Source: CAZPDM01 sp964585305 | Lineage (GTDB): Bacteria; Planctomycetota; Uabimicrobiia; Uabimicrobiales; JABWCH01 | Reading direction: 5' to 3' | NCBI GenBank assembly: GCA_964585305.1 | Contig: CAZPDM010000003.1 | Span: forward strand, 26,873 to 90,872 | DNA: 64,000 bases | Part shown: piece by piece, positions 62,018 through 64,000 of the stretch | Layout of the letters: each line of letters opens with the position of its first letter | How positions within the stretch are numbered: the stretch's first letter is position 1 | Position numbers and translations under genes: made by a program | Notes under the pieces: model-generated | What the model saw: only the letters and a program-made list of their open reading frames with translations | Told to the model about the DNA's origin: nothing | Databases searched by the model: none

Positions 62018-64000
62018 TTATTTTTTTACTTCTTTTGGTTGTTGGCAAAGATAGTGCATAAATGGAATCAAGCTGCTATTGGGTTTATCTGTTCCATCAT
62101 AAAAAATATTAAGAATAGGAAGGTTATAATCTTCACGAATTTTCTCGAGTAAAGAAGCGGATACATTTCCTGCACAACAGAAAGATGGGTTAATATGCAC
62201 CACAGCATCAATTTGACGGGATTGGGCTAAGCATAATGCTCTCGATACTGTAATTGCTGTTTCTCCATGAAGTTCAATATCAATGCCAAATTTCTTGAGA
62301 GAGTCAAACATTTTTTCCCAACTTGGTTCTTGAAGACTTGGGAAAAGATGTTTGATAGGACGATAATAAAATTCTTCCCAGTTTTCTAGCATCTTTTTCA
62401 TCACATAGTACGAAGCAATTTGTGTTAAAGAGGGATCGCCTTCATAACGCGTAAGTTCTAAGCTGTAATGGGAATATTCCATTTCTGTAGTTAAAATAAC
62501 CTCTCCACCAAGCTGTTCAATTTGTTGAACAATGTTTTGATTAAAAGCGTCATTATTTTTTACATAAAGATCCCCAGTTACTAGAACTCTTGGTCGTTTA
62601 TGACTACGGTTGACAGGTATTTTGGAAAATACTTTAGTAACTTCTTCCCAAATTGTACCTTTTGATTTCTTCTCAACTATAGCTTTTGCCATAGCGGCTA
62701 AAACTTCATCAACATAGCGATTTGTTTCACCAGGATTGACTTCATAGGGACGTAATGCACATCCGACACGTCGTAAAGAATCCGAAATAATCAAAGCATC
62801 CCATATTAGCAAATCTATTTTTAATAGTACACGTTGTACTAAAGTGAAAGAACTTGTATTGATGACTTTTACAGGCATTCCAGCTTTTTCCAAGGCCATA
62901 GAAATTTTGACAGGAAATTGAGGGAAGTTACAGGCAATATATGAAGTAGGCAAAAGGACGACTGTCTGACTAGGATCGAGTTTGTGTTTTTCAACAGCTC
63001 GAATAATGCCTCCTAAAATAGCTGGGATGGCAATACATTCTCCACCTAAAGTATAACGAAGTCCTTTGATTACTGTATTGGGAGATTCTTCTAATACCAT
63101 GGCGCGATAGCCATAAGAATTAAAAGCTGAGGCAACTAGGGTACTTGCAATTTCATCTACGTGAGGAATAAGAATAGTTTTTTCTAATGAAACTTCTTCT
63201 GTTCCCATTTCAAAATTGGGTGGCATACTGGCAGCATCTTTATCTTTACGCCAGCTCTTAAAAGCATCTATAGCAGCTTCAACGCGAGTTAAATATCCAA
63301 CATCCGAACAATGCTCATCTAACTGAATAATGAGATATGGCTTTTTAAAATGATCCATCAAATACTTGAAGTATGTCATAATAAAAGCATCAGGGCTACA
63401 TCTAAATGAGGTAAGATAAATAGGGAAAAGATTGTCAGATTCAGCAATCATACGTGCTGCACGATATAGCTTTTTGCCATAATTCCAATGTATTTTGGAA
63501 AGCAGCGGATCACTTGACATATCATCATTGATTTCTAACATGTCGTAATAAATAGTAGGATGACCTAATCTGATGATCTTCTCTACTAAAGCCGCATTCA
63601 TTACAGGATCTAAAGTATTGTAGGGACGGCCTAAAATAACCAAACGAATATCTGTTGATTTAGCTTGTTTAAGAATATTTTGACCTTGTACAATGGTAGT
63701 CTTTTTCCATTGTAAATATTCTTCTTGAGACTTTCGATATGCCCACTGAATTTCTTCACGTTGAACGTCATATTTTTGAAGATGAGCGGCCAGTTCATTG
63801 ACAATTTCTTCTTCAGGACGATCCAATTGTAAAAGAGGTGTAACCATCTTATCTTGCGCTTCAGCTGGTAATCTTGTGCGAATAATACTGGGCAAATGGC
63901 TGGTATAATAGCAAAAAAAACACGGAGTTCCTTCTGCAGAAACTGGTTGAGAATTTTGATTTTGTTCTTTATAAAAAACAGGAAAGAATATTAGATCAGC
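62018..64000 (-). CDS. CoA-substrate-specific enzyme activase-type protein (DUF2229 / BadF-HgdC-associated), partial
   Basis: The frame is open to the window's right edge, so the gene starts beyond it; more than 660 residues are visible. A CxxCYYTSH-type segment (PCFFCYYTS near the edge) and repeats such as ILGRPYNTLDPVMNAALVEKI, YLTSFRCSPDAFIMTYF and CAGNVSASLLEKI carry the Cys residues typical of the acyl-CoA dehydratase/DUF2229 region, which coordinates a 4Fe-4S cluster. Such large proteins often contain two BadF/HgdC activase domains; those are not seen in the visible part. It may activate a 2-hydroxyacyl-CoA dehydratase or related enzyme, using ATP to drive electron transfer. Substrate unknown. 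Confidence 0.65.
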   Translation of the reverse strand, partial: ADLIFFPVFYKEQNQNSQPVSAEGTPCFFCYYTSHLPSIIRTRLPAEAQDKMVTPLLQLDRPEEEIVNELAAHLQKYDVQREEIQWAYRKSQEEYLQWKKTTIVQGQNILKQAKSTDIRLVILGRPYNTLDPVMNAALVEKIIRLGHPTIYYDMLEINDDMSSDPLLSKIHWNYGKKLYRAARMIAESDNLFPIYLTSFRCSPDAFIMTYFKYLMDHFKKPYLIIQLDEHCSDVGYLTRVEAAIDAFKSWRKDKDAASMPPNFEMGTEEVSLEKTILIPHVDEIASTLVASAFNSYGYRAMVLEESPNTVIKGLRYTLGGECIAIPAILGGIIRAVEKHKLDPSQTVVLLPTSYIACNFPQFPVKISMALEKAGMPVKVINTSSFTLVQRVLLKIDLLIWDALIISDSLRRVGCALRPYEVNPGETNRYVDEVLAAMAKAIVEKKSKGTIWEEVTKVFSKIPVNRSHKRPRVLVTGDLYVKNNDAFNQNIVQQIEQLGGEVILTTEMEYSHYSLELTRYEGDPSLTQIASYYVMKKMLENWEEFYYRPIKHLFPSLQEPSWEKMFDSLKKFGIDIELHGETAITVSRALCLAQSRQIDAVVHINPSFCCAGNVSASLLEKIREDYNLPILNIFYDGTDKPNSSLIPFMHYLCQQPKEVKK

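Overview
The window is about one-third G+C, gene-dense, and reads like the chromosome of a Gram-negative bacterium. An outer membrane is implied by a KDO-8-phosphate phosphatase, a lipobox-bearing lipoprotein and many signal-peptide proteins. Three secreted proteins end in PEP-CTERM-like sorting tails. One membrane-anchored protein carries squalene-cyclase-like alpha-toroid repeats, a type I associate with Planctomycetota. Together with abundant pseudopilins, a caspase-like protein and a formylglycine-generating-enzyme (SUMF1) fragment, this suggests a low-GC planctomycete or relative. That placement is inference. I saw no rRNA, tRNA, CRISPR array or insertion sequence.

Layout. 1-5.9 kb: pullulanase end, two PEP-CTERM proteins around mnmA, a Spinster-like transporter and a caspase-like lipoprotein that seems to start at CTG. 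5.8-12.8 kb: pseudopilin, hflX, a split aconitase X enzyme and secA. 12.8-18.4 kb: a pilus or type II secretion block (small anchored protein, GspG-like pseudopilin, strongly promoted pilin, ABC ATPase, PilM-PilN fusion, PilO-like protein). 18.5-27.2 kb: PPC-repeat secreted protein, dynamin-like GTPase, iron-sulfur/FAD dehydrogenase, MscS channel and DAO-family dehydrogenase. 27.2-39.6 kb: mostly minus-strand secreted or anchored proteins, a chemoreceptor, an ATP-grasp-like protein and an HSL-type hydrolase, with a ferritin-like/DUF2058 pair on plus. 39.8-45 kb: cation/proton antiporter followed by a Ca2+-ATPase with extra membrane segments. 45-51.9 kb: minus-strand housekeeping genes and a GC-richer SUMF1 remnant next to a strong GC hairpin. 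52-59 kb: an ABC ATPase, a secreted vWA-like protein and two FtsX-type permeases in one run. 59-64 kb: gdhA behind a three-hairpin leader, a PEP-CTERM protein, kdsC, and an activase-family protein running off the end.

How parts fit. Pseudopilins, PilM-PilN and PilO-like proteins should form the inner-membrane platform of a type IV pilus or type II secretion machine, and SecA supplies its substrates. The 52-59 kb genes look like a MacB/LolCDE-type complex with an unusual periplasmic partner. AcnX and the two amino-acid-dehydrogenase-like flavoproteins could serve hydroxyproline-type catabolism, but they are about 13 kb apart. Many terminators are long perfect hairpins whose arms include the A and T tracts, so they can work in both directions between convergent genes.
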